The notes beneath the pieces were generated by a model, which saw only the letters and a list, made by a program, of their open reading frames with translations, did no database searches and had not been told where the DNA came from. Made by a program: the position numbers and the translations under genes. Of a DNA stretch of 64,000 nucleotides, positions 51,527 to 60,391 are shown one piece after another; position 1 is the stretch's first letter; the number at the start of each line of letters is the position of its first letter. Origin of the DNA: JAIPEI01 sp964443135 (lineage in GTDB: Bacteria; Desulfobacterota; DSM-4660; Desulfatiglandales; HGW-15); assembly GCA_964443135.1 (NCBI GenBank), contig CAYUBQ010000012.1, forward strand, positions 18,977 through 82,976, read 5' to 3'.

Positions 51527-52159
51527 CTCGTCACACCATCCTGTCTGCGCCCCCGAGCTTCGAGGCCATCTTCGGGTTGTGCGGGCGCCCACCGAGAGCG
51601 GCTTCAGACGGAGGCCCGCATCGGGACGAAGCACCACGTGCGGCGGCTTACCATTGACGTCTTGCAGTTGATGTGTGGGTTCCAAGGACGGCGGCTCGAA
51701 CCGCCGGCTTCACGCCGAACCGGCCGATCTCCCTGCCCTGGCGGGGGGGCGTCGCCGGGGGAGAAGTTCGGGGTTTCCCTCATCTCTGTCCTGCAGCGTA
51801 GCCGGGCCGGGGACGGAGGTACATGGGGGCGAATTCTGTAGAGGTTCCTTCGCCACCATGCATCTCCCCTCTACTCCTTTTCCCGACCCTTCGGGAATCC
51901 ATAGCCGTTATTGTGAGGAGCGGCTGCGTGGTTTGTCCATAGAGCGATCTCCTCATTTTGCAGCCCCGGATCCGGGATCCGGTCCCGGGAAAACCACCTG
52001 TTCCCTGGACCTGGACCCCCAGGCCGGTCTCTACCCAACCGCCCGGGAGGGCACGGCGCGATCGGCTCAGGGAGGGGAGAATAGAGGACCGATTGAAATC
52101 GGGATCGGGTAATGCTATGGATGGGGGCAAACAGGAACCCGGGAACGGTCACGAGGCCC
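51527..52159. other. Divergent intergenic region upstream of EPS array and CAAX-protease-like gene
   Basis: About 630 nt lie between the two divergent starts. No convincing gene is present on either strand. A perfect 7-bp palindrome TTCCCGA-CCCT-TCGGGAA spans 51880-51897 and could be an operator. It should contain the main EPS promoter, but no clear sigma54 (-24/-12) or sigma70 pair was seen on the minus strand. Confidence 0.4.
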
Positions 52160-52855
52160 ATGGAAACGCACCGGCAAGAGGACTCTTTGGAGGGGGAGGC
52201 GAGGCAGTCGAGGCCCGGCCGCCTCGTCGCCTACTACGGGCCCCACCTCCTGCCCTTCGCCCTGTTCGCGGCCTGCACCTACGCGGGACCGCTCCTGGAC
52301 CTTCCGGCCGGTGCGGCCTACGTGGCCAAGACCCTCCTCGTGGGCGTCAGCCTGGTGATGCTCCGGCGCTCCTTCGAGGGGGAGATCCAACCCACCTTCA
52401 GCCTCGAGGCGGTGCTCGCAGGCGTCGCCGTGTTCGGGGCCTGGATCCTCCTGGACGGCCTCTACCCCCACATCGGGCGGTCCGCCTTCAACCCTTATGC
52501 CGAGGCCGCCGGGGGCGCGGCGATCCTCTTCATCAGCTTCCGCATGCTCGGCGCCGTCCTGGTGGTGCCCGTCATGGAGGAGATCTTCTGGCGCTCCTTC
52601 GCCCTGCGTTTCGTGCTGCGGTCCGATTTTCGATCCGTTCCGCTGGGCCGGTTTTCCTGGTACGGGTTCATCCTGGTCTCCCTGCTCTTCGGCCTGGAGC
52701 ACCACCGATGGCTGGCCGGGATCGTCGCCGGGCTGGTCTACGCCGGCCTCCTCTTCCGCAGCCGGAATTTGTTCGCCCCTATCTTGTCCCACGCGGTCAC
52801 CAACCTGCTCCTCGGCGTATATGTCCTCTCGACACAACAGTGGACTTTCTGGTGA
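52160..52855 (+). CDS. CPBP-family CAAX-protease-like membrane protein (TIGR03008 type)
   Basis: 231 residues from ATG 52160; an in-frame ATG at 52112 is an alternative. Six to eight hydrophobic segments are present. The intramembrane metalloprotease motifs are E140-E141-x3-R145 in VVPVMEEIFWRSF, His181 in FGLEHHRW, and His211 in LSHAVTN. This is the CAAX-prenyl-protease-related subfamily associated with PEP-CTERM/exosortase loci. It is divergent from the EPS array. Its role (protein maturation or immunity-type function) is unknown. Confidence 0.85.
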   Translation: METHRQEDSLEGEARQSRPGRLVAYYGPHLLPFALFAACTYAGPLLDLPAGAAYVAKTLLVGVSLVMLRRSFEGEIQPTFSLEAVLAGVAVFGAWILLDGLYPHIGRSAFNPYAEAAGGAAILFISFRMLGAVLVVPVMEEIFWRSFALRFVLRSDFRSVPLGRFSWYGFILVSLLFGLEHHRWLAGIVAGLVYAGLLFRSRNLFAPILSHAVTNLLLGVYVLSTQQWTFW

Positions 52856-52899
52856 GTCCGGAACCCTCATACCCATCCCGTGATCATTGAGTAGATTGA

Positions 52900-52928
52900 T
52901 TGACAACCTTTCGTTGCTGATATATAAT
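52900..52928 (+). promoter_or_regulatory. Consensus sigma70 promoter for the histidine kinase operon
   Basis: TTGACA (52900-52905) and TATAAT (52923-52928) are perfect -35 and -10 hexamers with the ideal 17-nt spacer, inside a locally AT-rich stretch. It faces the histidine kinase gene at 53214, leaving a leader of roughly 280 nt (52935-53213). That leader contains a GC-rich imperfect hairpin near 52996-53041 but no recognised riboswitch. Confidence 0.65.
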
Positions 52929-53213
52929 TTTTGTATAAATGGGAATAGGCCTTGATGGCTTCAAAAAGAAGGCATGAGATCGCTGGTCGGTCCGGGCACG
53001 CAAAGCCACCATGATCGGAGATGCCACGGCTTGCCTGCCCACCCCGAGCCCCGGGCGATTCCTCCGCCCCGTTTTCCTCCTCCCCCCTGAACCGGTTCTT
53101 CGCCTCCGGATCTCATGGCACTGTTTTCGCATCAGGCACGAGACCGAACGCCGGGCATACACGACGGCACGTGCTCCTGCGTAGACCCGGTCTCGAACAG
53201 ACGGAGGCAAGCC

Positions 53214-54323
53214 ATGAATGCCGAGGATCCCACCCAGCCCCCGACGTCTTCCCCGGGCCCGGAAGGGCCGGGACGCGAACACGCCCGTTCCGGCTCCGGA
53301 CGGACCGAGGAGACCGGGAGCGTCGAGGCGAGCTGCCGCCTCCCGGTCCAGCACGACCCTGTGATCACCGTCGTGGTGGACGGGAAGGGGCGGGTTCGAC
53401 AGCACAACCTGGAACGGTGGAAGACCGGGGACCGGATGCCGTCCGTGGGCCAACCCCTGTTCCGGAGCTGTGCGGGCGCGGCGTCCACGGATCTGCACGC
53501 CGAGCTGCTCGACTGCATCGAGTGCCAGGCCATCCGAGAGTTCGAAGCCGTACCCTGCCGCGGCCGTTACCTCTCGGTGACCATGGCGCCATTTCCGGAC
53601 GGTGCGATCATCACCGTCCAAGACGTTACCCGGATCCGGAAGGCCGAGCGGGAGAACCGCAGGCTCAGCGAGCAGGTCGTTCGAAGCGAGGAGAACGAGC
53701 GCAGGAAGATCGCCTGGCTCCTCCACGACGAGCTGCTCCAGGAGCTGGCCGGGCTCAAGATGAGCATGGACGTCCTGTCCGAGGAGCGGGACAAGAGCCT
53801 GGACGAGGTGCTCGAGCGGGTGAAGAGCCTGTCCAGGACGGTGAGCCACGCCATCAAGACCACCCGGGACATGAGCCACCGGCTCCATCCCACGCTCCTG
53901 GAGCGATTCGGGCTGGTTGCAGCCGTCCGGAACCTGTGCGAGGATCTCGAGAGAAAGGTGGACTGCCGGGTGGATTTCACCACAGAAAGCGTAGGGACGG
54001 AGGAGGTCTCACCGGAGCTGGCCATCACCCTGTACCGCCTGATCGACGAGGCCTTTCGAAACATTCGCAAGCACACACGGGCGGATCGGGTGACCGTTCG
54101 ACTGACCGGGTCGGCTTCCCGGCTCGAGCTGGTGATCCAGGACGACGGGCCGGGCTTCGACCCGGATCGGCAGTCCGCCGAGGCGAAGCAGGGAAAGCAT
54201 TTGGGAATGTCCATCATGCGGGAGCGGGCCGCACTGCTGAGCGGGGAGATGAAGGTCCGAACGTCCGCGGGTCGGGGAACCCGGCTGCGATTCCGTTTTC
54301 CCTGGAAAGGGACCGAGCCATGA
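53214..54323 (+). CDS. NarL/UhpB-type sensor histidine kinase (HisKA_3), soluble
   Basis: 369 residues from ATG 53214, with GGAGG 7 nt upstream. Residues 45-140 form a small PAS-like sensor region with cysteines (CRLPVQHDP, RSCAGAAS, LLDCIECQ, VPCRGRY), perhaps redox-sensitive. A short coiled coil leads to the HisKA_3 domain, with phosphoacceptor His171 in AWLLHDELLQEL. The ATPase end has EAFRNIRKHTRA (N box), IQDDGPGFDP and AGRGTRLRFRFPW. No membrane segment is seen, so it senses a cytoplasmic signal. It overlaps the response regulator gene by 4 nt. Confidence 0.9.
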   Translation: MNAEDPTQPPTSSPGPEGPGREHARSGSGRTEETGSVEASCRLPVQHDPVITVVVDGKGRVRQHNLERWKTGDRMPSVGQPLFRSCAGAASTDLHAELLDCIECQAIREFEAVPCRGRYLSVTMAPFPDGAIITVQDVTRIRKAERENRRLSEQVVRSEENERRKIAWLLHDELLQELAGLKMSMDVLSEERDKSLDEVLERVKSLSRTVSHAIKTTRDMSHRLHPTLLERFGLVAAVRNLCEDLERKVDCRVDFTTESVGTEEVSPELAITLYRLIDEAFRNIRKHTRADRVTVRLTGSASRLELVIQDDGPGFDPDRQSAEAKQGKHLGMSIMRERAALLSGEMKVRTSAGRGTRLRFRFPWKGTEP

Positions 54324-54997
54324 AGGACAAGGCAACGCTGATCCTGGTGGATGATCACGCCATGTTCAGGGAAGGGGTACGCTCCATCCTCTCCGGGCTC
54401 GGGAGCGTCTCCGTCCTCGGCGAGGCCAACCGGGGCAAAGGGGCCTGCACCATGGCCTCGGAGCTTCGACCCGAGCTGGTGATCATGGACATCTCCCTCC
54501 CCGACATGAGCGGGATCGACGCCACCCGCCGCATCATGGAGATTCTGCCCGAAGTCCGCGTGGTCATTCTGAGCATGCACACGGAAGCGGCGTACATCGT
54601 AGAGGCCTTCCAGGCCGGAGCGTGCGGCTACGTCACCAAGACATCCACCGGGACTCACCTGAAGGAGTGCATCGAAACGGTGCTCGGGGGAAGCTACTAC
54701 CTGGACCCCAACCTCTCCCAGGACATCGTACAGAAGATCCTCTTCCAGGGAAACCACCCTTCGGCGTTCGAGCAGTCCGCCTACAGCGCTCTGACCTCGA
54801 GGGAGCAGGAGATCGCCCGTTTGATCGTCGAGGGGAACTCCGTCAAAATAATCGCCGAGAGGCTGTTCATCAGCCCCAAGACCGTGGAAAACCATCGGGC
54901 CAACATCTACGCGAAGCTCGGGATCCACGGCACCATGGAGCTGGTTCGCCACGCGGCCCGGCACGGTCTCATCGACATCGAAAGCTGGAAGGCCTAG
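54320..54997 (+). CDS. NarL/FixJ-type response regulator
   Basis: 225 residues, ATGA-coupled to the kinase gene. The receiver has LILVDDHAMFREG (acidic pair), phosphoacceptor Asp57 in LVIMDISLPDMSG, and GYVTKTS. The LuxR-type DNA-binding domain is LTSREQEIARLIVEGNSVKI then KTVENHRANIYAKLGIHG. It binds DNA after phosphorylation by the adjacent kinase. Targets are unknown; the nearby EPS locus and the secreted von Willebrand gene are candidates. Confidence 0.93.
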   Translation: MKDKATLILVDDHAMFREGVRSILSGLGSVSVLGEANRGKGACTMASELRPELVIMDISLPDMSGIDATRRIMEILPEVRVVILSMHTEAAYIVEAFQAGACGYVTKTSTGTHLKECIETVLGGSYYLDPNLSQDIVQKILFQGNHPSAFEQSAYSALTSREQEIARLIVEGNSVKIIAERLFISPKTVENHRANIYAKLGIHGTMELVRHAARHGLIDIESWKA

Positions 54998-55300
54998 CCC
55001 GGACACCCCCCGTCCCTTTCCCTGGGGCCATTCCTCCCGCTCCCACGGGGAAACCCCCATTCCAAAATGAGCCTCCCGCCTCGAGCAATCGAACCGGTCC
55101 CCTCATGGTCACCCGCACCGCCCGTGAGTAGAATGAAACCAGTGGACGCCGCGTTCGAACAGATCGCCTGCGGCGGTACCGTCCCTTCCGACGGCGGCTC
55201 GGCCATCCCCCGAGGTGCCCGCCGTCGGCCCTGCGCGCCCGTGCTCTTTGCACGGCAAACCCCGGACGCTCTCACCCGGGCAACCGATGGGACTCTAACC
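54998..55300. other. Gene-free spacer before single receiver gene
   Basis: A 303-nt stretch follows the response regulator gene. No supported gene, clear terminator or consensus promoter was found. An upstream in-frame extension of the receiver gene (to 55067) crosses it but has no recognisable protein features. Confidence 0.35.
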
Positions 55301-55717
55301 ATGGTCAAGGTCCTCTGCGTCGACGACAACCCCGAGATGCTGCTTCTCACCGAGACGGCCCTGTCCCGTTCCGGCTGGAACGTGCTCCTTGCGCAAAACG
55401 GCCTGGAGGGGCTGGACCTCTTCCTGGCGAACCCGGACCTCCGCCTGGTCGTCACCGACATCAACATGCCGGAGATGGACGGCAACCAGCTGGCCATGCG
55501 CATTCGGAGATCCGGCCGGGAGGACGTCCTGATCATCGCCATCACCGGGGGCCTGGAATCGGAGATCGAGGCCTCGCTGTTCGATCGGGTCCTCCGGAAG
55601 CCCTTCAAGATCGCCGAGCTCGAAAGCCTCTGCCGGATGCATGTCTACGAGCGGGACACGGGTCCGGTCCGGTACCGCCCCGCAGACCCCGTTCTGGAGT
55701 CCGTGCTGGATCGCTGA
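55301..55717 (+). CDS. Single-domain response regulator (receiver only)
   Basis: 138 residues from ATG 55301; ATG 55287 is an alternative. Receiver motifs are VKVLCVDDNPEMLLL, phosphoacceptor Asp53 in LVVTDINMPEMDGNQ, IIAITGG and VLRKPFKIAEL. It lacks an output domain, and about 25 C-terminal residues are not part of the fold. It may act as a phosphate sink or relay, or by protein contact. It is the third two-component gene in the cluster but has no kinase of its own nearby. Confidence 0.9.
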   Translation: MVKVLCVDDNPEMLLLTETALSRSGWNVLLAQNGLEGLDLFLANPDLRLVVTDINMPEMDGNQLAMRIRRSGREDVLIIAITGGLESEIEASLFDRVLRKPFKIAELESLCRMHVYERDTGPVRYRPADPVLESVLDR

Positions 55718-56137
55718 CCCCTCGAGAGCCCGACACCCGCCCAAGGCTTCGACGCGGTCCTGCCGGCCGTCCGCTTCCACGAGCGGGACGCGGCCTTTCG
55801 ACATGGCCGAATCCCATCCGGACCGGCTGGAATCTCATCGCTTCGTTCTGTTGTCCTTTACACTTGACACTCACACCCATTTGTTCTATTTTTTCTGTCG
55901 TTCAATGAATGGATCATATCTTTCGAGACATCCTTCTCAACCTTTTTAGAAAATCCATTGGAACTCCCATGCTCGGCTCCCAAGCCGATCCACGAAGCAA
56001 CAGCCCGGGCCCGACATCCGCGAGAAGGCGGCCGAGGGCCTCTTGCTCGCCGTCGATCAGACCGTGAAGGTGCGACGCGGCCGGACGTGGACGCGTCGTC
56101 GAACGCGAAGCCGCAAACGATCAATGGGGGTCGAACC
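55718..56137. other. Intergenic region with AT-rich promoter zone
   Basis: About 420 nt. An AT-rich block (about 55850-55960) interrupts otherwise GC-rich DNA and holds the likely promoter of the von Willebrand gene. No gene is supported. A long open frame running in from 55958 is an upstream extension of the real gene. Confidence 0.4.
55864..55892 (+). promoter_or_regulatory. Probable sigma70 promoter upstream of the von Willebrand gene
   Basis: TTGACA (55864-55869) is a perfect -35, and TATTTT (55887-55892) matches -10 at four of six positions with a 17-nt spacer. It lies about 245 nt upstream of the ATG, leaving a long leader. Confidence 0.4.
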
Positions 56138-59107
56138 ATGAAGAAACGCGTCGAAACCGGTGTCGTCGTGGTCGCATGCCTTCTGGCCTGGGCGTCCGGC
56201 GCCGTGGCGGCCGAGTTCAGGGCCGACATGGTCCAGGGCTACCCCGGCCAGACCACCCGCTCCCGCCTGTACGTCCAGGGCGACCTCTACCGCATGGAGA
56301 TGGAGGAGGAAGGACGGCCGCTGGCGGTGATCGTGGACCGGCCGGCCGGAAAGACCTTCGTGCTCCTGCCCGAGGAGCAGGCCTACCTGTCCATGGAGAA
56401 CGACAGCCTGCGGAGCGCCCGGAACAACCCCTTCCTGAGCTACCGCCTGAGCGCGGAGCGATACGGCACGCGGGAGCTCGGACGGGAGACGGTCCAGGGG
56501 TTCGCCTGCCGCAAGGTGCGGATCGTCGGGCAGGGGGAGAAGGTGATGACCGCCTGGGTGTCCGAGAAGCTGGGGTTCCCCTTGAAAGTCGTCAACCACC
56601 TGGCCAACGACATGCTCGTGACGCTCGAGAACATCGACACGGGCCCCGTGGACGACGCGCTGTTCAAGGTGCCGGCCGGCTACACCCCCCTGGGCGGGGC
56701 GGCCGGCGGAACCGCGCCGCCCTCCCCCGACTGGACCGCTCGGGCCGCCTCCGCCCCCGAGCTCACCCCGCCCTTCGAGCGGGAGCTCGAGGAGGGCGCC
56801 GTGGTGCGGGTCCCGGTCAAGCCTGGGTTTCACATCCGGCTCCGGGCCAGGAACCTCTCCGAGGGTCGGGCCTCCTTCACGGCGGTGGCCTTCCGGGACG
56901 GCCGCCCCGTCCACGACCCGGGCAAGCGCACCTACGGGATGGGCCGGAAGGGACAGGGCCTCGAGACCCTCCACAAGGAGACCCCGGGGCAGGCCGACGC
57001 GGTGGTGGCCCGGGCCGCCCACGGGACCGTCCGGGTCACGGCGGAGTACGTGGAGGCCCCCCAGGGATTCTCCCTGGAGAAGGGGGACGTGCCGGAGAGG
57101 AGCGGCAAGGAGCTCCACCCGGTCGAGGGCCGGGCCGTGCGGCTGGTGCTCCGGGACGACCCCTCGGACGGGAACCCCACCCGCGGGTCGCTCTCCGTCT
57201 ACAAGGGCCGGGCCCAGCACAAGGAGAAGCTGGAGGAGGTGGACGTGACCCTGGAGAACGGGGCCGAGCGGGTCTGGGTCTTTCCCGCGGATCGGCAGGT
57301 GGGCACCCTCAATGTGGACGTGTGGCAGGGCGGCGTGGCCTTCCGGATGGAGCAGCCCCGGGACGAAGGCATGCCCGAGGACTGGAAGCCGGCCCCGGAG
57401 GCGGAGGCCGGCGGAGAGAAGCCTGCCGCGGCCGCGGAGCCGGCGCCGGCCCCGGAGGCGCAGGCCGGGACCGGGGCGGCGGCCCCGGCCGAGACCGGGC
57501 CGGAAACGCCTTCCGGGGCGCCGAACATCCTGTTCATCCTGGACGCCTCGGGCTCCATGTGGGGCGAGGTGGAGGGCCGGGACAAGATCGCCATCGCCAA
57601 GGAGGTGATGACCGAGCTCATCCGGGAGCTGCCCGACCGGTCCCGGGTGGGGCTCGTGGCCTACGGCCACCGGCGCAAGGGGGACTGCTCGGACGTCGAA
57701 GAGCTGGTGCCGGTCTCCCCGCTGGACCGGGACCGTCTCACCCGGACCGTCCAGGCCATCAGCCCCAAGGGCAAGACCCCCATCACCCGCTCGGTGCGCA
57801 CGGCGGCGGAGAAGCTCGAGGCCCTGGAGGACGAGACCACCATCGTCCTGGTCTCGGACGGCAAGGAGACCTGCGAGGGCGATCCCTGCGCCCTGGTTCG
57901 GGAGCTCAAGGAGGCGGGGCTGCGCTTCGTGCTGCACGTGATCGGGTTCGACGTCACCGAGGAGGAGCGACGGCAGCTCGAGTGCATGGCGGACGCGGGT
58001 GGCGGGACCTACTACACGGCCCAGACCGCCCACGCCTTCCGGGCCGCGGCCAGGGAGGTGGTGCGGGAGCGGCCGAAGCAGGGGAGCCTGCTGGTGACGG
58101 CGCTCCGGGGAGGGGAGCCGTTTCGGGCCATGGTGGAGCTGTTCCCGGCCGGGGAGCGGGACCCGCTCAAGCGCGGCCACACCGGTGTCGACCCGGACCG
58201 CCCCGGCGCCCCCGTGAAGCCCGGCACCTACGACGTGCGGGTGTGGGACGAGAACCTTCCGAGCCGGCCCGAGGTGTGGCTCCGGGGCGTGACCGTGGAG
58301 GCGGGCCGGACCACGGAGAAGGAGGCGGTGTTCGACCCGGTCGGCGTGCTGGAGCTGGCCGTCACCAAGGAGGGAGAGCCCTTCCGGGCCAAGGTCCGGG
58401 TCTACCCGGCCGGGAGCGACCACAACGTGGTCCACACCTCGCTGGACGACGGGGAAGGCCGATACGAGCTGGACCCGGGCGCCTACGACGTCGTGCTCGT
58501 GGACGAATCCGTGCCGAGCAAGCCCGAGATCCGGATGCAGGACGTCCGAGTGACGGGAGGCGAAACGACCCGCAAGGAGGTGGCCTTCGAGACCTCCGGC
58601 GTGCTGGAGCTCGCCGCCACCAAGGGGGGAGAGCCCTTCCGGGCCAAGGTCCGGGTCTACCCGGCCGGGAGCGACCACAACGTGGTCCACACCCGCCTCC
58701 GCGGCGGCGCCCGGAGCTGGGAGCTGTCCGCCGGGACCTACGATGTCCTGTTCGTGGACGAAAGCGTGCCCAGCGAGCCCGAGGTCCGGCTTCGGGACGT
58801 TCGGGTCGAGGGCGGCCGGACCACCCGCAAGGAGGCGGCCTTTCCGGAGAACGCCGTGCTGGAGCTCGCCGCCACCAAGGGGGGAGAGCCCTTCCGGGCC
58901 AAGGTCCGGGTCTACCCGGCCGGGAGCGACCACAACGTGGTCCACACCCGCCTCCGCAACGGCGCCCGCCGGTTCGAGCTGGCCTCCGGCACCTACGACG
59001 TCCTGTTCCAGGACATGGAGGCCGAAGGCAAGCCCGAGGTGTGGGTGCGGGGGGTGGTGCTGGAGCCGGGCGGGACGGTGAGGAAGGCGGCCGAGTTCGC
59101 GCCCTGA
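56138..59107 (+). CDS. Secreted von Willebrand factor A protein with LolA/DUF4412-like N-terminus and tandem repeats
   Basis: 989 residues from ATG 56138, which gives a signal peptide (VETGVVVVACLLAWASGAVA). Residues 25-190 resemble the DUF4412/LolA-like fold (RADMVQGYPGQTTRSRLYVQ). The next 260 residues are uncharacterised and end in an Ala/Glu/Pro-rich linker. A vWA domain (about 462-640) has the MIDAS motif DASGSM, then KGKTPITRSV and VLVSDGKETC. Four repeats of about 85 residues follow, each with GEPFRAKV or GEPFRAMV, YPAG, GTYDV or GAYDV, and PEV or PEI blocks; they look like beta-sandwich modules. It is likely a surface or periplasmic adhesion or ligand-binding protein. No membrane anchor or sorting signal ends it. 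Confidence 0.85.
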   Translation: MKKRVETGVVVVACLLAWASGAVAAEFRADMVQGYPGQTTRSRLYVQGDLYRMEMEEEGRPLAVIVDRPAGKTFVLLPEEQAYLSMENDSLRSARNNPFLSYRLSAERYGTRELGRETVQGFACRKVRIVGQGEKVMTAWVSEKLGFPLKVVNHLANDMLVTLENIDTGPVDDALFKVPAGYTPLGGAAGGTAPPSPDWTARAASAPELTPPFERELEEGAVVRVPVKPGFHIRLRARNLSEGRASFTAVAFRDGRPVHDPGKRTYGMGRKGQGLETLHKETPGQADAVVARAAHGTVRVTAEYVEAPQGFSLEKGDVPERSGKELHPVEGRAVRLVLRDDPSDGNPTRGSLSVYKGRAQHKEKLEEVDVTLENGAERVWVFPADRQVGTLNVDVWQGGVAFRMEQPRDEGMPEDWKPAPEAEAGGEKPAAAAEPAPAPEAQAGTGAAAPAETGPETPSGAPNILFILDASGSMWGEVEGRDKIAIAKEVMTELIRELPDRSRVGLVAYGHRRKGDCSDVEELVPVSPLDRDRLTRTVQAISPKGKTPITRSVRTAAEKLEALEDETTIVLVSDGKETCEGDPCALVRELKEAGLRFVLHVIGFDVTEEERRQLECMADAGGGTYYTAQTAHAFRAAAREVVRERPKQGSLLVTALRGGEPFRAMVELFPAGERDPLKRGHTGVDPDRPGAPVKPGTYDVRVWDENLPSRPEVWLRGVTVEAGRTTEKEAVFDPVGVLELAVTKEGEPFRAKVRVYPAGSDHNVVHTSLDDGEGRYELDPGAYDVVLVDESVPSKPEIRMQDVRVTGGETTRKEVAFETSGVLELAATKGGEPFRAKVRVYPAGSDHNVVHTRLRGGARSWELSAGTYDVLFVDESVPSEPEVRLRDVRVEGGRTTRKEAAFPENAVLELAATKGGEPFRAKVRVYPAGSDHNVVHTRLRNGARRFELASGTYDVLFQDMEAEGKPEVWVRGVVLEPGGTVRKAAEFAP
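58373..58948 (+). repeat. Tandem DNA repeats inside the von Willebrand gene (255-nt period)
   Basis: An identical 66-nt block occurs at 58373-58438, 58628-58693 and 58883-58948, an exact 255-nt (85-codon) period. Between the last two copies the identity extends to about 100 nt (58601-58702 and 58856-58957). A first, more diverged protein-level repeat starts near 58087. The conserved DNA identity suggests recent duplication or gene conversion. Confidence 0.9.
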
Positions 59108-59163
59108 TCGCTTCCGTCCGGGAAGGGAAAGCGGGTCGGTCATGAAGCGGTCTGGCGACCCGG

Positions 59164-59985
59164 CTACCGGGCCCGGCCCAGCTCCACGGCCCGGTCCCGG
59201 GCCGCGCGCACCGCGGCCAGGAGGATTTCGCCCAGGTGCCGATCGTCCATGACCGCCAGCCCGGCCGCGGTGGTGCCGCCGGGGGAGGTGACCATCTCGC
59301 GCAGCTCGGCCAGGCTGCGGTCGGACTCCGAGGCCAGGTGCGCCGCGCCCAGCACCGTCTGGGTGACCAGGCGCACCGCCGCGTCCCGCTCGAAGCCCAC
59401 GCCCTCCCCGGCCTCCACCAGGGACTCCATGATCCGGAACACGTAGCCCGGGCCGCTGCCCGAGACCGCGGTGACCGCGTTCATCATGGCTTCCTCGACC
59501 ACCAGGGTCTCGCCCACCGCCTCGAACAGGGCCCGGGCCACGGCCAGATGCTCCCCGGTGGCGCGCCTCCCGGGGGCCAGGGCGCTCATGCCCCGGCCGA
59601 TGAGGGCGGGCGTGTTGGGCATCACCCGGACCAGGGGAAGGTCCTCACCGAGGCCTTCCTGGATCCGGGACAGGGGGATGCCGGCCGCGATGGAGACGAC
59701 CAGGAGATCCGGGGTCACGTGCTCCCGGACCTCTACGATCACGTCTCGGAGGATCTGGGGCTTCACGGCCAGGACCACGGCCGTGCAGTCCTCGACCAGG
59801 GAGGGGTTGTCCGGGTGGGTGCGGATGCCCGTTTCCCGGGCCAGGGCGGCCAGCCGGTCCGGGTCGGCGTCCGACGCGGCCAGCTCCTGGGGCGCGTAGA
59901 GCCCGTCCCGAAGGAGCCCCCGGATCAGGGCGCCGGCCATGTTGCCCGCGCCGATGAAGCCCAATCGTTTCGTTTTGCTTGACAT
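59164..59985 (-). CDS. proC: Pyrroline-5-carboxylate reductase
   Basis: 273 residues from ATG 59985, preceded by AGGAGG at 5 nt. The Rossmann start is LGFIGAGNMAGALIRGL. VVLAVKPQILRDVI, VRVMPNTPALIGRGMSAL, VSGSGPGYVFRIMESL and EMVTSPGGTTAAGL complete the ProC signature. It reduces pyrroline-5-carboxylate to proline with NAD(P)H in the cytoplasm. It converges with the von Willebrand gene, with 56 nt between their stops, and diverges from fhs. Confidence 0.95.
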   Translation of the reverse strand: MSSKTKRLGFIGAGNMAGALIRGLLRDGLYAPQELAASDADPDRLAALARETGIRTHPDNPSLVEDCTAVVLAVKPQILRDVIVEVREHVTPDLLVVSIAAGIPLSRIQEGLGEDLPLVRVMPNTPALIGRGMSALAPGRRATGEHLAVARALFEAVGETLVVEEAMMNAVTAVSGSGPGYVFRIMESLVEAGEGVGFERDAAVRLVTQTVLGAAHLASESDRSLAELREMVTSPGGTTAAGLAVMDDRHLGEILLAAVRAARDRAVELGRAR

Positions 59986-60391
59986 CGTTCCTCCTGCGGT
60001 TTGATTCCGGCGGGGTCCCCCCCACACCCTGCAAAGACCGCTCGAACCAGCGGGGCGTGAAGGACGTCCACCGCCCCGGCGGCGTCCGCTCCAGGGCGGC
60101 GGATTCAGGGTCACCTGCAAAAATCTCGAAAACACGAGCCCTTCGGGCCCCGAGGCTTTCGAACGGGGGCGCCGGGAATTCACCCGGTCCCACCCTGATT
60201 CCTTCATACCGAATCGGGCCGGAAGGTGCAAACGCGAAAATCGGCGAACCCCTCCGGAATCAAACCACTTGTGCTTGACGGCACAAGGATTTTCTGCTAG
60301 GGATTCAGGCTCGAAGATACGGAAATACCGGAGGATTGTGCGGGCTCGTCTCATTAGAAGACCACATCATAGACGAAGGAGGGAACAGGGT
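59986..60391. other. Divergent proC/fhs intergenic region
   Basis: About 400 nt between the two divergent starts. It contains the palindrome and promoter-like pair described at 60268-60303. No gene is supported; the open frame that enters fhs from 60269 is an in-frame upstream extension without a good ribosome site. Confidence 0.4.
60268..60303 (+). promoter_or_regulatory. Palindrome over a candidate -35 of the fhs promoter
   Basis: CTTGTGC (60268-60274) and GCACAAG (60281-60287) are perfect inverted arms around TTGACG (60275-60280), which matches a -35 hexamer at five of six positions. TAGGGA (60298-60303), 17 nt further, is a weak -10. A repressor bound to the palindrome would block the promoter. 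Confidence 0.35.

Noticed and set aside
51880..51897. Palindrome TTCCCGA-CCCT-TCGGGAA as a terminator
   Set aside because: No T run follows on either strand, and it lies between divergent genes where no transcript should end.
51675..52112. 145-aa open frame on the plus strand in the divergent spacer
   Set aside because: No ribosome site, no family features and Arg/Pro/Gly-rich composition typical of random frames in GC-rich DNA.
52990..53045. GEMM (c-di-GMP) riboswitch-like phrase ACGCAAAGCC in the kinase leader
   Set aside because: Only this phrase matches; the companion CACGACAGGGCAAACC-type segment and receptor helix are not present, and the surrounding bases form an ordinary imperfect hairpin.
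56057..59143. 1028-aa minus-strand open frame opposite the von Willebrand gene
   Set aside because: Antisense shadow created by high GC at third positions; the plus-strand protein has clear domains and a signal peptide.
59108..59163. Hairpin CGGGTC/GACCCG between convergent vWA and proC genes as a bidirectional terminator
   Set aside because: Stem of only 6 bp with a 19-nt loop and no T run; too weak to annotate.
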